Shown: in pieces, positions 7,464 to 15,783 of the stretch
How the letters are laid out: every line of letters begins with the position of its first letter
Position numbering within the stretch: position 1 is the stretch's first letter
Origin: Faecalicatena absiana
GTDB lineage: Bacteria > Bacillota > Bacilli > Lactobacillales > Lactobacillaceae
Direction: 5' to 3'
NCBI GenBank assembly: GCA_017309015.1
Contig: JAEDAG010000005.1
Span: 62,001-126,000, forward strand
Length of the DNA stretch: 64,000 nucleotides
Position numbers and translations under genes: made by a program
Notes under the pieces: model-generated
Databases searched by the model: none
What the model saw: the letters and a program-made list of their open reading frames with translations, nothing else
Told to the model about the DNA's origin: nothing

Positions 7464-8594
7464 ATGAAGAGCAAGTGGCAAGGCCTCATCCTGGCCATCT
7501 TCTTGCTGACCAGCCTGGCAGCCTGCAGCTCAAGCAGCGGAGCAGGCGAAAAGAATCGGCCGGCAGAAGAAGCCAGGCCAGCGGCCAACAAAGCAGCAAG
7601 GCGAAAAAATGCCGCGGAAAGCGCAGGAAAAACAGCAGAGACAAAAGAAGCAGACAAAACAGGAAAGCGGGCTAGAAGCAAAGAGATACAAGCAGACAAA
7701 ACTTCAACGATAGCTTCAGCAAAAGAGGCATCCGGCAAAGCCAGATGCCTGCCGCGTGTCAAGAGCCAGATCGTGCTGGCAGCGGATTATGATGCCGACG
7801 CTTACCAGGTTCAAGGGCGCTTGTTAGCGGCGCTGGTGCAGAACCTGGCCCAGGTCAAGCAGCAGGCGGTCCGCTTGGAAGTGGCAGCTGATCCTGGCTG
7901 CCACCGCTATTTTCAGCCAGAGCTTCCGGGCCGGCAGACCGCTTATCTTTACGTGGAATATGCCGACGGCTTTGAGTACTTGAAGCGGGTGCTTGTCCAG
8001 GTCAAGGCCCGGCCAGAGGCCATGGCGGAGCAGTTTGCACCCGATTTTGCCAAGACTTTGATTTATTCGCCGGCAGAATTGGAGCAAAATTGCACGCCGC
8101 CAGCGGCAGAAGCTGACCCGGAATTTGCCTATGGCGCCCTCCTGGCCGCCCACCAGCGCGCCAAGCTGCCTGAAGGAACGGAAATGACCCTGACTGGGAT
8201 CAGCGCGGGCGATTTCGCGACCCCAGGCCTGCATGAGGGCGTGGCACTAGTCCGCTACCCTGACCGCAGCCTGGACCAGGTGCCGGTGCGAATCAAAATT
8301 CCGCTGTGGGGGCAGGCCCGGCAGACCAAGCTGCTCTACCAGAATGCCGCCCAGCCTTTACCGGCCCGCTGCAACGAGCGGGCTGACTTTCAAGCGCTGC
8401 TGGGTCAGGCCGTCCTGGCCAATTATGAAGCGGTCAAGGGCAAGATCCATGATCTCATGGTCATGGACGAGGACGAAAAGACTTATGAAGACTTCCAAGA
8501 GGCCGGGAGCAGGCAGGTGTCGGTCAAGGCCATGTTCGCGGATGGCTCGGTTGAAGCCGAAGGGCACCGGCTGAAAATCACCGTGCAAAAATGA
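7464..8594 (+). CDS. Secreted lipoprotein with Rib-like repeats
   Basis: 376 residues. The signal peptide ends in a lipobox (LTSLAAC, Cys at about residue 21), so the mature protein should be lipid-anchored on the outer face of the membrane. A low-complexity Ala/Lys/Glu/Arg linker follows (about 22-95). The C-terminal 270 residues contain two or three segments resembling Rib-type surface repeats: P.GT ... PG ... VRYPDRSLDQVPVRIKI (about 230-280), and a similar YADGFEYLKRVLVQVK at about 155-172. A GGAGG site precedes ATG 7464. The same repeat style dominates the large secreted protein at 44604-46862, so the two may share a ligand or layer. Monocistronic between terminators. Function is not known beyond likely cell-surface structure or adhesion. 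Confidence 0.7.
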   Translation: MKSKWQGLILAIFLLTSLAACSSSSGAGEKNRPAEEARPAANKAARRKNAAESAGKTAETKEADKTGKRARSKEIQADKTSTIASAKEASGKARCLPRVKSQIVLAADYDADAYQVQGRLLAALVQNLAQVKQQAVRLEVAADPGCHRYFQPELPGRQTAYLYVEYADGFEYLKRVLVQVKARPEAMAEQFAPDFAKTLIYSPAELEQNCTPPAAEADPEFAYGALLAAHQRAKLPEGTEMTLTGISAGDFATPGLHEGVALVRYPDRSLDQVPVRIKIPLWGQARQTKLLYQNAAQPLPARCNERADFQALLGQAVLANYEAVKGKIHDLMVMDEDEKTYEDFQEAGSRQVSVKAMFADGSVEAEGHRLKITVQK

Positions 8595-8622
8595 TCCAAA
8601 TCCGAATAGTTAGGATTTGGAT
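8594..8622 (+). terminator. Inverted repeat after the lipoprotein gene
   Basis: Perfect 10-bp arms ATCCAAATCC ... GGATTTGGAT overlap the lipoprotein stop codon region. There is no direct T-run, so this may be a transcript-stabilising hairpin that works with the stronger terminator 25 bases on. Confidence 0.5.
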
Positions 8623-8647
8623 GATTATAAAAAATCCTCATGTAAAC

Positions 8648-8677
8648 AAAAAGACATGATCCAAGTCATGTCTTTTT
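8648..8677. terminator. Bidirectional terminator between lipoprotein and LysR genes
   Basis: AAAAAGACATGAT ... (A)TCATGTCTTTTT is a perfect stem with a short loop and A/T-runs on both sides. It lies between convergent genes. Confidence 0.85.
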
Positions 8678-8711
8678 ATTAGCAAATCTATTTAAAATAT
8701 CTCAGCTTTGG

Positions 8712-9614
8712 CTAGCCAAGTTCGTGAACTGGAGCCATCTTGCTGGCCTCAAGCCAGCCTTGGAAGTCGATGGCAACGGTTGACATCGTTCTGGCCTGGA
8801 TCGCGCAGCCGTATTCAGCTGCCTTGCCCGCTCCTTCAAGGGGCAGGACGGTCAGTTCCGGGTCAAGCGGCAGGGCAGTGCTTGGCAGAATGCCGAGCGC
8901 CAGGCCGGACTGGATGCTCAAAATGGCTGAAGGCATTGAATTGGCGGAAACGATCTGCAGATCACGCACCTTCTGCCACAGGCTCTTTTGCAAGGCAAAC
9001 AGGCTGGGACTGGCAATGCTGTCTTCCAAGAAGACCACTCGCTGGCCGGCCAAGTCGCTGATTTGCAGCTTGTCTGAGCCCTTAAAGGCGCCCTTCTTGA
9101 AAGCGACCGCGTACGTGCCGGCAAGCAGGGGCTTAAAGTTGATGTTGGCCTGGTTGGCGATAGCGTCTTTGTGCAGGAAGATCAGGTCCAGCATGCCTTC
9201 ATTGAGCTTGGTGACCAGTTCATGGTAATTGTGCTGCTCAATCAAGAACTGGACATCGGGATTTTCCGCGCTATAGCTGCTGATGGCCTGGGACAGGCCG
9301 GCAACTTCGTACATGGTTCCGCTGATGCCAACGCGGATCTTGCTCTTGGATTCAGCGCTCATCTGCTCCAGCCTGCGGATCGTGTCCAAGTAGCCGTGGT
9401 GGATGGGCTTGATGTCCTTGTAGAAGGCTTCGCCGACCGGAGTCAGGGAGACCTTCTTGCGGGTGCGGTAGAAGAGGTCAGCCCCGAGGAACTTTTCCAT
9501 TGAGGAAATGGTCTGGGACACGGCTGACTGGGAAACGCCCATGTTGAGCGCCGTTCTTGAAAAGCTAAGGGTTTCTGCCAAATTGATGAAAATTGCCAGA
9601 TGTTCTGTGTTCAT
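8712..9614 (-). CDS. LysR-family regulator, second of a tandem paralog pair
   Basis: 300 residues. The N-terminal winged HTH (MNTEHLAIFINLAETLSFSR, then SQSAVSQTISSMEKFLGADL, FYRTRKKVSLTPVG) is followed by an effector domain from about residue 92. It is closely similar, segment for segment, to the protein encoded just upstream (9624-10541): both begin MNT, share TALNM, QSAVSQ and RKKVSLTP. Its GGAGG site overlaps the stop codon of that gene, so the pair is translationally coupled. The target is unknown. The arrangement suggests an old tandem duplication, now diverged mainly in the ligand domain. Confidence 0.85.
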   Translation of the reverse strand: MNTEHLAIFINLAETLSFSRTALNMGVSQSAVSQTISSMEKFLGADLFYRTRKKVSLTPVGEAFYKDIKPIHHGYLDTIRRLEQMSAESKSKIRVGISGTMYEVAGLSQAISSYSAENPDVQFLIEQHNYHELVTKLNEGMLDLIFLHKDAIANQANINFKPLLAGTYAVAFKKGAFKGSDKLQISDLAGQRVVFLEDSIASPSLFALQKSLWQKVRDLQIVSANSMPSAILSIQSGLALGILPSTALPLDPELTVLPLEGAGKAAEYGCAIQARTMSTVAIDFQGWLEASKMAPVHELG

Positions 9615-9623
9615 AGTTGCCTC

Positions 9624-10541
9624 CTAATCCTGCTCAATTGGGTGCATTGCGGGCAGATCATGCTTGACCAGCCAGTTGATGAAATTGGTGGCGGCTTCTG
9701 ACTTGTGCCCCTCAAGGCTGGCAATGCCCAACTCAGTCGTATATTCCTGGGCTAGCGGCAAGAGCCGCACGTCCTGATCGCGCGGGTCAACGGCTAAAGG
9801 CGAGGCCACGCCGGCGCCAAGCCCGGCCCGGATCATTTCGGAAAAATCCACGATGTTGTTGGCAAGCGTGTAGTCGACTTCAGGAAACTCGCGGGTGAGT
9901 TTGGTCTGCAGGGCATTCTTCACCGGCAGGCACCAGCGCGGATCCAGGAAGATCAGGCGCTCATTGGCCAAGTCTTGAAAACTTACTGGCTGCTGGCCCT
10001 TGAAGTCATAATCCTTGCTGACGGCCACGCAGTAGCGGCTTTTGGCCAGAAGCTGGTAGTCAAATCCGCCTTCGCCGCTTTCGCTGAAGGCCTCGGACTT
10101 GGTCAAAATGACGTCACAGTAGCCTTGCTTCAAGCGCTCGACCAAGGTGCGGTAGTCGTAGTTCTCAAGGAAGACCTTGACTTGCGGGTAGTCCTCGCGG
10201 AAGTCCTTGATCAATTCCGCCAAGGCGTAGACGTCATATGGAGTGCCGCTGAAGCCGATGGTCAACATGGTCTTGACTGACTGGGCAACTTCCCGGGCAT
10301 GAATGACGGCCTTGCCAAACTGGGTCAAGACCGGGTGCATCCCCGAATAGAAGAGCCGCCCGGCTGGAGTCAAGGAGACCTTCTTGCGGTTGCGGTAGAA
10401 GAGCTTGGTGCCCAGATACTTCTCAAGCGAGGAGATCGATTGGGATACGGCGGATTGAGTGATGTTCATGTTTAAGGCGGTCCGGGAGAAATTGAGCGTT
10501 TCCGCCAAATCAAGGAAAATTTTAATTTTATCTGTATTCAT
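9624..10541 (-). CDS. LysR-family regulator, first of a tandem paralog pair
   Basis: 305 residues; HTH at about 1-62 (MNTDKIKIFLDLAETLNFSR, TQSAVSQSISSLEKYLG, FYRNRKKVSLTPAG) and a LysR substrate-binding domain after it (TIGFSGTPYDVYALAELIKD, then RAGLGAGVASPLA). It lies first in a two-gene minus-strand unit with the paralog at 8712-9614, nine bases apart. Its promoter should lie in 10542-10640, back to back with the argGH leader. Effector and target cannot be read from the sequence. The nearest divergent unit is argGH, but that has its own T-box control, so a LysR role there is only a possibility. Confidence 0.85.
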   Translation of the reverse strand: MNTDKIKIFLDLAETLNFSRTALNMNITQSAVSQSISSLEKYLGTKLFYRNRKKVSLTPAGRLFYSGMHPVLTQFGKAVIHAREVAQSVKTMLTIGFSGTPYDVYALAELIKDFREDYPQVKVFLENYDYRTLVERLKQGYCDVILTKSEAFSESGEGGFDYQLLAKSRYCVAVSKDYDFKGQQPVSFQDLANERLIFLDPRWCLPVKNALQTKLTREFPEVDYTLANNIVDFSEMIRAGLGAGVASPLAVDPRDQDVRLLPLAQEYTTELGIASLEGHKSEAATNFINWLVKHDLPAMHPIEQD

Positions 10542-10650
10542 AGTGCTTATTAGACTTCCTGATTAAAGGTGATTACAACTAATTATAATTTTAAGAATAC
10601 TCTAGTTACCGTTCATAGTCAAAGCGGCGGTTCTAAATTGCAAAAAGCTC

Positions 10651-10678
10651 TTGCGAAAAATTAAAATCATGTTAGAAT
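10651..10678 (+). promoter_or_regulatory. Promoter of the argGH leader
   Basis: TTGCGA (10651-10656), 16-base spacer, TAGAAT (10673-10678). Transcription would start near 10685, just before the T-box stem I. Confidence 0.6.
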
Positions 10679-10689
10679 ACTCAATAACA

Positions 10690-10934
10690 AATCAATCAGC
10701 GATGGCAATAGTACCTGGGCCTCTGACCTTTTCAGCGAGTTTCGTAGTTGTGAGGAAACAAGGCCAGACCGGGGAACGCGGCCGGGATCGCGGCTGATGA
10801 AATTGAGGCAGCCGCCGCAGCTCTGCGATATAGGGCAAGAGAGTCCGGAACAGACGGCATGGTCTGACCGGGAATTAAGGTGGTACCGCGAATTCAAATC
10901 GTCCTTTTGCATTAGGCAAAGGGGCGATTTTTGA
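10690..10934 (+). ncRNA. T-box leader, probably tRNA-Arg responsive
   Basis: The canonical T-box tag GGTGGTACCGCG is at 10879-10890, directly followed by a terminator stem (AAATCGTCCTTTTGC ... GCAAAGGGGCGATTTTT, 10896-10932), so the tag can form the competing antiterminator. Upstream, CAGC (about 10697) can pair with GCTG (about 10794) to close stem I. Stem I has AGTA at 10710-10713 on the 5' side and GAA at 10774-10776 on the 3' side, the two halves of the usual loop-E motif. The triplet after GAA is CGC (10777-10779), an arginine codon, as expected for a leader of argG/argH. In this family, uncharged tRNA pairs with the specifier and the tag and prevents termination. The specifier call is inference from position. 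Confidence 0.85.
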
Positions 10935-10966
10935 TTGCCAGGCAATTTATAGATGAGGTGAGCAAG

Positions 10967-11059
10967 ATGAGGCAAGGATCAAGGAAGAGCAACAGGACAA
11001 GCAAGCACTTAAAGAAAACCAGCAGATTCAGATATCAGGAGATTAATTATGACTATTGA
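10967..11059 (+). CDS. Possible Arg-rich 30-residue leader ORF before argG
   Basis: ATG 10967 has GAGG at 10955-10958, eight bases upstream, a good ribosome-binding distance. The ORF encodes 30 residues of which five are Arg, all from AGG or AGA codons (three AGG, two AGA), and several are Lys or Ser. It ends at TGA 11057-11059, overlapping the argG start (11049) in another frame. It lies after the T-box terminator and so is transcribed only on readthrough. It could couple translation of argG to the supply of the AGR-reading tRNA-Arg. The region is purine-rich, so an ORF rich in AGR codons could also arise by chance. Confidence 0.35.
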   Translation: MRQGSRKSNRTSKHLKKTSRFRYQEINYDY

Positions 11060-12281
11060 CAAGAGCAAGATTAAGAAGATCGTATTGGCATACAGCGGCG
11101 GCTTGGACACTTCGGTGATCATTCCCTGGCTGAAGGAGAACTATGACAACCCGGAAATCATCGCGGTTTCCGCCAACGTGGGTCAAGGGGATGAACTGGA
11201 CGGACTGGAGGAGAAGGCCAAGAATTCCGGCGCTTCCAAGCTGGTCGTCCTGGACCTGACTGATGAATACGTCAACGACTACATTATGCCTTGCCTGAAG
11301 GCCGATGCGAAATACGAGGGCTACCTGCTGGGCACTTCCAACGCCCGGCCTTTGATTGCCAAGGGGCTGGCTGAAGTCGCCATCAAGGAAGGGGCGGATG
11401 CCATTGCCCACGGCGCGACTGGCAAGGGCAATGACCAGGTTCGTTTTGAACTGGGCATCAAGCACTTCCTGCCGGACATGCCAATCATTGCGCCTTGGCG
11501 GGAATGGGAGCTAAAGAGCCGGGAAGACGAAATTGAGTACGCCGCCGCCCACCACGTGCCTTTGCGGATCACCAAGGAGACCAACTACTCCAAGGACAAG
11601 AACCTTTGGCACTTGAGCCATGAAGGACTGGACCTGGAAGACCCAAGCCTGGAGCCAAGCTATGAAAAGCCCGGCTTTTTGGAAGAAGGCGTTTCCCCAA
11701 TCGATGCTCCAGATGAGCCGACCTATATCAGCCTGACTTTTGCCAAGGGCTTGCCAGTTGCTTTGAATGGCCAGCAGCTGACTCCAAAAGAGATCGTCCT
11801 GGCCTTGAACCAGCTGGGCGGGGAGAATGGGATCGGCATCCTGGACCTGGTTGAAGACCGGCTGGTCGGCATGAAGTCCCGGGGCGTTTATGAAACTCCT
11901 GGTGGGACGATCCTCTACTTTGCCCATGAATACCTGGAAACCCTGACTTTGGACAAGGAAGTTCAGCACGAAAAGGCTAAGCTGGCCATCACCTACGGTG
12001 AGCTGGTCTACGATGGCAAGTGGTTCACGCCTTTGAAGGCCGCACTGGATGCTTTTGTCGACCAGACCCAGGAAGCCGTCAACGGCACGGTCAAGCTTAA
12101 GCTCTACAAGGGCAACATCATCAAGGCCGGCGCAAGTTCAGAGGACAGCCTCTATTCACCAGAACTGGCAACGTTTGATGCTTCTGACTACGACCAGGCA
12201 GAAGCCGGTGGCTTCATCGACCTGTTTGGTCTGCCAATCTCCGTTCAAGCCCGTCTTGATGCCAAGAAGGGCAACAAGTAG
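11049..12281 (+). CDS. argG: Argininosuccinate synthase
   Basis: 410 residues, the usual length. It joins citrulline and aspartate at the expense of ATP to form argininosuccinate in the cytoplasm, the penultimate step of arginine synthesis. The N-terminal ATP-pyrophosphatase loop AYSGGLDTS (about residues 14-22), the [15 protein letters not shown] block (about 120) and the C-terminal oligomerisation tail are all present. AGGAG lies seven bases before ATG. It is followed 61 bases on by argH, with no terminator between, so the two are one operon behind the T-box. No carbamoyl-phosphate or ornithine genes are in view, so citrulline would have to come from elsewhere. Confidence 0.97.
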   Translation: MTIDKSKIKKIVLAYSGGLDTSVIIPWLKENYDNPEIIAVSANVGQGDELDGLEEKAKNSGASKLVVLDLTDEYVNDYIMPCLKADAKYEGYLLGTSNARPLIAKGLAEVAIKEGADAIAHGATGKGNDQVRFELGIKHFLPDMPIIAPWREWELKSREDEIEYAAAHHVPLRITKETNYSKDKNLWHLSHEGLDLEDPSLEPSYEKPGFLEEGVSPIDAPDEPTYISLTFAKGLPVALNGQQLTPKEIVLALNQLGGENGIGILDLVEDRLVGMKSRGVYETPGGTILYFAHEYLETLTLDKEVQHEKAKLAITYGELVYDGKWFTPLKAALDAFVDQTQEAVNGTVKLKLYKGNIIKAGASSEDSLYSPELATFDASDYDQAEAGGFIDLFGLPISVQARLDAKKGNK

Positions 12282-12342
12282 GCCAGCTGATTTATATAGT
12301 ATAAGCAGAGCGTGACGGAGATTTTTGACGAAGGAGATTGCC

Positions 12343-13725
12343 ATGAAAAAAATGTGGGCTGGCCGGACGGCTGGCAAGACGGACCAAATCGCGGATGACT
12401 TCAATTCATCGATTCATTTTGACCAGCGGCTTTACAAGGAAGACATCGCGGGCTCAATCGCCCACGCCAAGATGCTGGCCAAGCAGGAGATCATCCCGGA
12501 AGACTCAGCCAAGGACATCATCAAGGGCCTTGAAGGGATTGAAGCTGACCTGGACCAGGGCAAGCTTGACTTTGACCCTACTGCTGAAGACATCCACATG
12601 TTCATTGAAGAAGTTCTGACGGAGCGGATCGGGGCGGATGGAAAAATGCTGCATACGGCCCGGTCCAGAAATGACCAAGTGGCCTTGGACATCCGCTTGT
12701 ACATGCGCAAGGAAAACCATGCCATCCAGCAACTCTTGACTGACCTGGTGTCAGCCCTGTGCGACAAGGCGGAAGAATACAAGGCGGCTTTGATGCCCGG
12801 CTACACCCACCTGCAGCGGGCACAGCCAATTACTTTTGGTCACCAGCTGATGGCTTATGCCTACATGTTCATGCGCGACAAGAGCCGCCTGGCTGACATG
12901 GAAAAGCGGATGAACTATGACCCAATCGGCTCTTGTGCCTTGGCGGGGACGACCTATGACACGGACCGCTTCTATGAGGCCTCCTTGCTGGGCTTTGCCG
13001 GGCCGGTACCCAACAGCCTGGATGGGGTCAGCGACCGCGACCACGTCGTGGAGGACTTAAGCGACCTGGCAATGGTGATGATGCACCTGTCGCGGCTGAG
13101 CGAAGAAATCGTCTTATGGTCATCTTGGGAATTCCACTTCGTGACCCTGGATGATGCCTACACGACCGGCTCCTCCATCATGCCGCAGAAGAAGAACCCG
13201 GACATGGCTGAATTGGCCCGGGGGAAGACTGGCCGGGTCTACGGGCACTTAATGGGCCTGTTGACCACCTTGAAGGGGTTGCCGCTAGCCTATAACAAGG
13301 ACATGCAGGAAGACAAGGAAGGCTTGTTTGACGCGGTCGACAGCGTCAAAATGTGCCTGGCCACCTTCATCCCCATGATTGAGACCATGCAGGCCAACGA
13401 AGACGCCATGCTCAAGGCGGCTCAGCGCGGCTTCATCAATGCCACCGACCTGGCGGACTACCTGACCAAGAAGGGATTGCCTTTCCGGGATGCCTACCAT
13501 CTTTCCGGCCAGCTGGTGGCTAAATGCATCAAGGAGGAGACAGTCTTGGAAGACCTGCCTTTGGCTGAGCTGCAGCAGTTCAGCCCCCTGTTTGAAGAAG
13601 ACGTCTACCAGGCGATCGATCTCCACAATTGCCTGGAGAAGCGGAAGTCATTCGGCGGGCCGAGTCCCGCGTCCGTACAGGCGCAAGTAGCGGAGGTCCG
13701 TCAGCTGCTGCAAGTTAAAGATTAA
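12343..13725 (+). CDS. argH: Argininosuccinate lyase
   Basis: 460 residues. It cleaves argininosuccinate to arginine and fumarate. The fumarase/aspartase superfamily signature GSSIMPQKKNPD is present (about residues 277-288), as are the HTARSRNDQVALD block (about 103-115) and the TPGYTHLQ-like PGYTHLQRAQP segment. The frame is open from TTG 12325, but GAAGGAG seven bases before ATG 12343 and the protein start MKKMWAGR favour 12343. It is the last gene of the argGH unit and is followed by a clear terminator. All catalytic blocks look intact. Confidence 0.97.
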   Translation: MKKMWAGRTAGKTDQIADDFNSSIHFDQRLYKEDIAGSIAHAKMLAKQEIIPEDSAKDIIKGLEGIEADLDQGKLDFDPTAEDIHMFIEEVLTERIGADGKMLHTARSRNDQVALDIRLYMRKENHAIQQLLTDLVSALCDKAEEYKAALMPGYTHLQRAQPITFGHQLMAYAYMFMRDKSRLADMEKRMNYDPIGSCALAGTTYDTDRFYEASLLGFAGPVPNSLDGVSDRDHVVEDLSDLAMVMMHLSRLSEEIVLWSSWEFHFVTLDDAYTTGSSIMPQKKNPDMAELARGKTGRVYGHLMGLLTTLKGLPLAYNKDMQEDKEGLFDAVDSVKMCLATFIPMIETMQANEDAMLKAAQRGFINATDLADYLTKKGLPFRDAYHLSGQLVAKCIKEETVLEDLPLAELQQFSPLFEEDVYQAIDLHNCLEKRKSFGGPSPASVQAQVAEVRQLLQVKD

Positions 13726-13776
13726 CGAATCTTGCCTGATTTTCTTTAAGCATTAAATATTTTTGATCTTGTTCTT

Positions 13777-13809
13777 AGACACTGACAGGCATTCTGTCAG
13801 TGTCTTTTT
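13777..13809 (+). terminator. Terminator of argGH
   Basis: AGACACTGACAG ... CTGTCAGTGTCT, a perfect stem with a five-base loop region and a T-run. Confidence 0.9.
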
Positions 13810-13941
13810 ATATTTTTTATCGTTACTGAAGATTATTCTAAGAATGCGCTTGCATTCGCGCCAAAGCTTTGATATCTTATTTTTGAAAAAATTAATAGGT
13901 TGTCCTGATTAATGGATAATTGTGCAAAGGAGAGAAAAAAT

Positions 13942-14781
13942 ATGTCATCAAAGCCAAGCATGTCCTGTCATCGTTTTTGGGATAAGCCGCCGTGCATCGC
14001 GATCAGCCACGACTCAATCTACCGCTTTTCAAAGCAAGAATTGGCGCAGAGCGTGACTGACGACGGCTACCGGATGGGGCCAGGGTTCCTCGCGGCCTAT
14101 GACCTGCGGGACAAGCCGCTTGATGGCATCTATCGGACCGTGATCTATGACCGCCAGGCCGGCGTGGTCTTGTCGGTCCGCTCGGTCAATTTCCTGCTTG
14201 CCCGCGTAGAGCGGCAGTTCACCAATACGGAAATGCATATGCATGACTATACCCTTAGCCTGCTGGGCATCAAGGAGCGGCATATCATTTCCTGCGGCAG
14301 CTATGCTTACTTCAGCTTTTACAGTTTTCGCCACCGGCCGCTGGATTTGGTTGGCCTCTGTCCAATGGTGGATTTTGCCTTTGCCGACCAGAAGGCGGCT
14401 TTCCGGACGAGCAATATTCCCTGCCGCTTCCTGTTCGACGTTGCTTCAAGACCAGGCAAGGCCAAGCACGACCTGCAGGCTGGATTGACGCACAACTGGG
14501 CCATCAAGTTCTACCTGCAGCAGCTCAATGAGCGGCATGGGGCTGCCAAGCCCAAGTGGCCGGCCGATTCGATCCTGCATCAGCCGGGATATGTTGCCGG
14601 TCAGACCATGAAGAAGCTGGAAGCAACCGATTTTATGCAAGAGGCTAGAAAATGCGAGGAGGACTTGGCTCAGGGCTTTTCCCTGGAGTTTCTGCGCAAG
14701 CTGGAGTATCCCCTCTACGGCGGAGCTGACATCGACCGGATGCTGGATGCCTGCCGGGCGGCCTATAAGAACATGCATTAA
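13942..14781 (+). CDS. Unknown protein, weakly ComK-like
   Basis: 279 residues. The frame opens at 13912, but AAAGGAG just before ATG 13942 fixes that start. There is no signal peptide or membrane segment. A central block (YRTVIYDRQAGVVL, SVNFLLARVERQF, LGIKERHIISCGSYAYFSFYS, VGLCPMVDF) vaguely recalls the order of segments in ComK competence regulators (S..FL...., KxxI.v....yffF.t, Wi). The C-terminal third (from about 185) is helical and Ala/Lys-rich. The gene stands alone between argGH and a convergent LysR gene. The ComK idea is a weak inference, and no other family is recognised. dprA elsewhere in the window gives only loose support for a competence theme. Confidence 0.45.
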   Translation: MSSKPSMSCHRFWDKPPCIAISHDSIYRFSKQELAQSVTDDGYRMGPGFLAAYDLRDKPLDGIYRTVIYDRQAGVVLSVRSVNFLLARVERQFTNTEMHMHDYTLSLLGIKERHIISCGSYAYFSFYSFRHRPLDLVGLCPMVDFAFADQKAAFRTSNIPCRFLFDVASRPGKAKHDLQAGLTHNWAIKFYLQQLNERHGAAKPKWPADSILHQPGYVAGQTMKKLEATDFMQEARKCEEDLAQGFSLEFLRKLEYPLYGGADIDRMLDACRAAYKNMH

Positions 14782-14810
14782 GCAAGGATATATCTGCGTT
14801 GACTGCAGCA

Positions 14811-14843
14811 AAAAAGCCAAGACTTAAATAAGCCTTGGCTTTT
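14811..14843. terminator. Terminator between convergent genes
   Basis: AAAAGCCAAG ... CTTGGCTTTT with A/T-runs on both sides, between the unknown gene and the LysR gene at 14881. Confidence 0.85.
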
Positions 14844-14880
14844 CGTCATCTTTAAAGTAAATTTGCCGCATATTCAGCTG

Positions 14881-15783
14881 CTACTTGCTGAGATCCTGTC
14901 CCTTCATCCAGCTGAGCAGGGCATCAACGTCTGGGTTTTCCCGGTCGTCGGTGGTGATCAGGCTCAAAGTTGAGGCGCTGGCGCTGACGTCGAAGTCAAA
15001 CGGAATCTTTTGCAGGCCGTAGGCCGCCGTTGCTCCGGCAGCGAAAGGCTGAACGGCAATCCCCTGCTGGGTCAGGACCATCATTGACTGGGCCACCACG
15101 TTGTTGGCGAAGAAGATGCGGCTGCTTGCGCATTCTTGCTCTAATTTCTCCTGCAGGGCCGACATCACCGGCGGAGCCCAGGAGGAGTCCAGGAAGATCA
15201 GGTCGTTGCCATCAAGATCGCTTGGCTTCAAGCTTTGCTTGCCGGCAAAAGCGTGAGACTTTGGAATTACGGCGCACCATTCGATCTGGCAGAGGTCGGT
15301 GTGGCTGAAGCCGGAAGCCTTGGGAATGGCTTCCGGGGTAGTCAGGACCATGTCCAGCTCGTGGGCGGCCAGCTTATTCATCAGGTCGGCATGCTTTTCA
15401 ACATAGTATTCAAAGTTCATCGTTGGGTGCAGGGTCTTGTACTCGCGCAGGATGCGGGGAATGATGACCTGCTCGGCTGGCATGCCCAAAAGGCCGATCC
15501 GCAAGATGGTTTGTCCCTCAGCCATGGCAATCCGCTTGGCTTTGGAGAGGGCAATGCGGTAGCCATCCAGCTCGGCCTTCATGCTGTTGTAAAGGCTCTT
15601 GCCGGCAGGGGTCAGAATCATCTTCCGGCGGGAACGGCTGAAGAGCTGGTAGCCGAGCTGCTTCTCAATTGAAGAAATGGCCAAGGAAACGGCTGGCTGC
15701 GACATGTTCATGTTCTCCGCGGTCTTGGTAAAGCTCTGCGTCTGGGCCGCATTGATGAAAATTTCTAAGTGTTCAATTCTCAC
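14881..15783 (-). CDS. LysR-family transcriptional regulator
   Basis: 300 residues starting with GTG. The winged HTH (MRIEHLEIFINAAQTQSFTK, SQPAVSLAISSIEKQLG, FSRSRRKMILTPAG) and effector domain (about 92-295) are complete. It is a paralog of the two LysR proteins at 8712-10541, with the same segment order and several shared stretches. It is divergent from the ABC exporter genes across a 550-base gap that holds several palindromes, so it could control them. That is inference from layout only. Confidence 0.85.
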   Translation of the reverse strand: MRIEHLEIFINAAQTQSFTKTAENMNMSQPAVSLAISSIEKQLGYQLFSRSRRKMILTPAGKSLYNSMKAELDGYRIALSKAKRIAMAEGQTILRIGLLGMPAEQVIIPRILREYKTLHPTMNFEYYVEKHADLMNKLAAHELDMVLTTPEAIPKASGFSHTDLCQIEWCAVIPKSHAFAGKQSLKPSDLDGNDLIFLDSSWAPPVMSALQEKLEQECASSRIFFANNVVAQSMMVLTQQGIAVQPFAAGATAAYGLQKIPFDFDVSASASTLSLITTDDRENPDVDALLSWMKGQDLSK

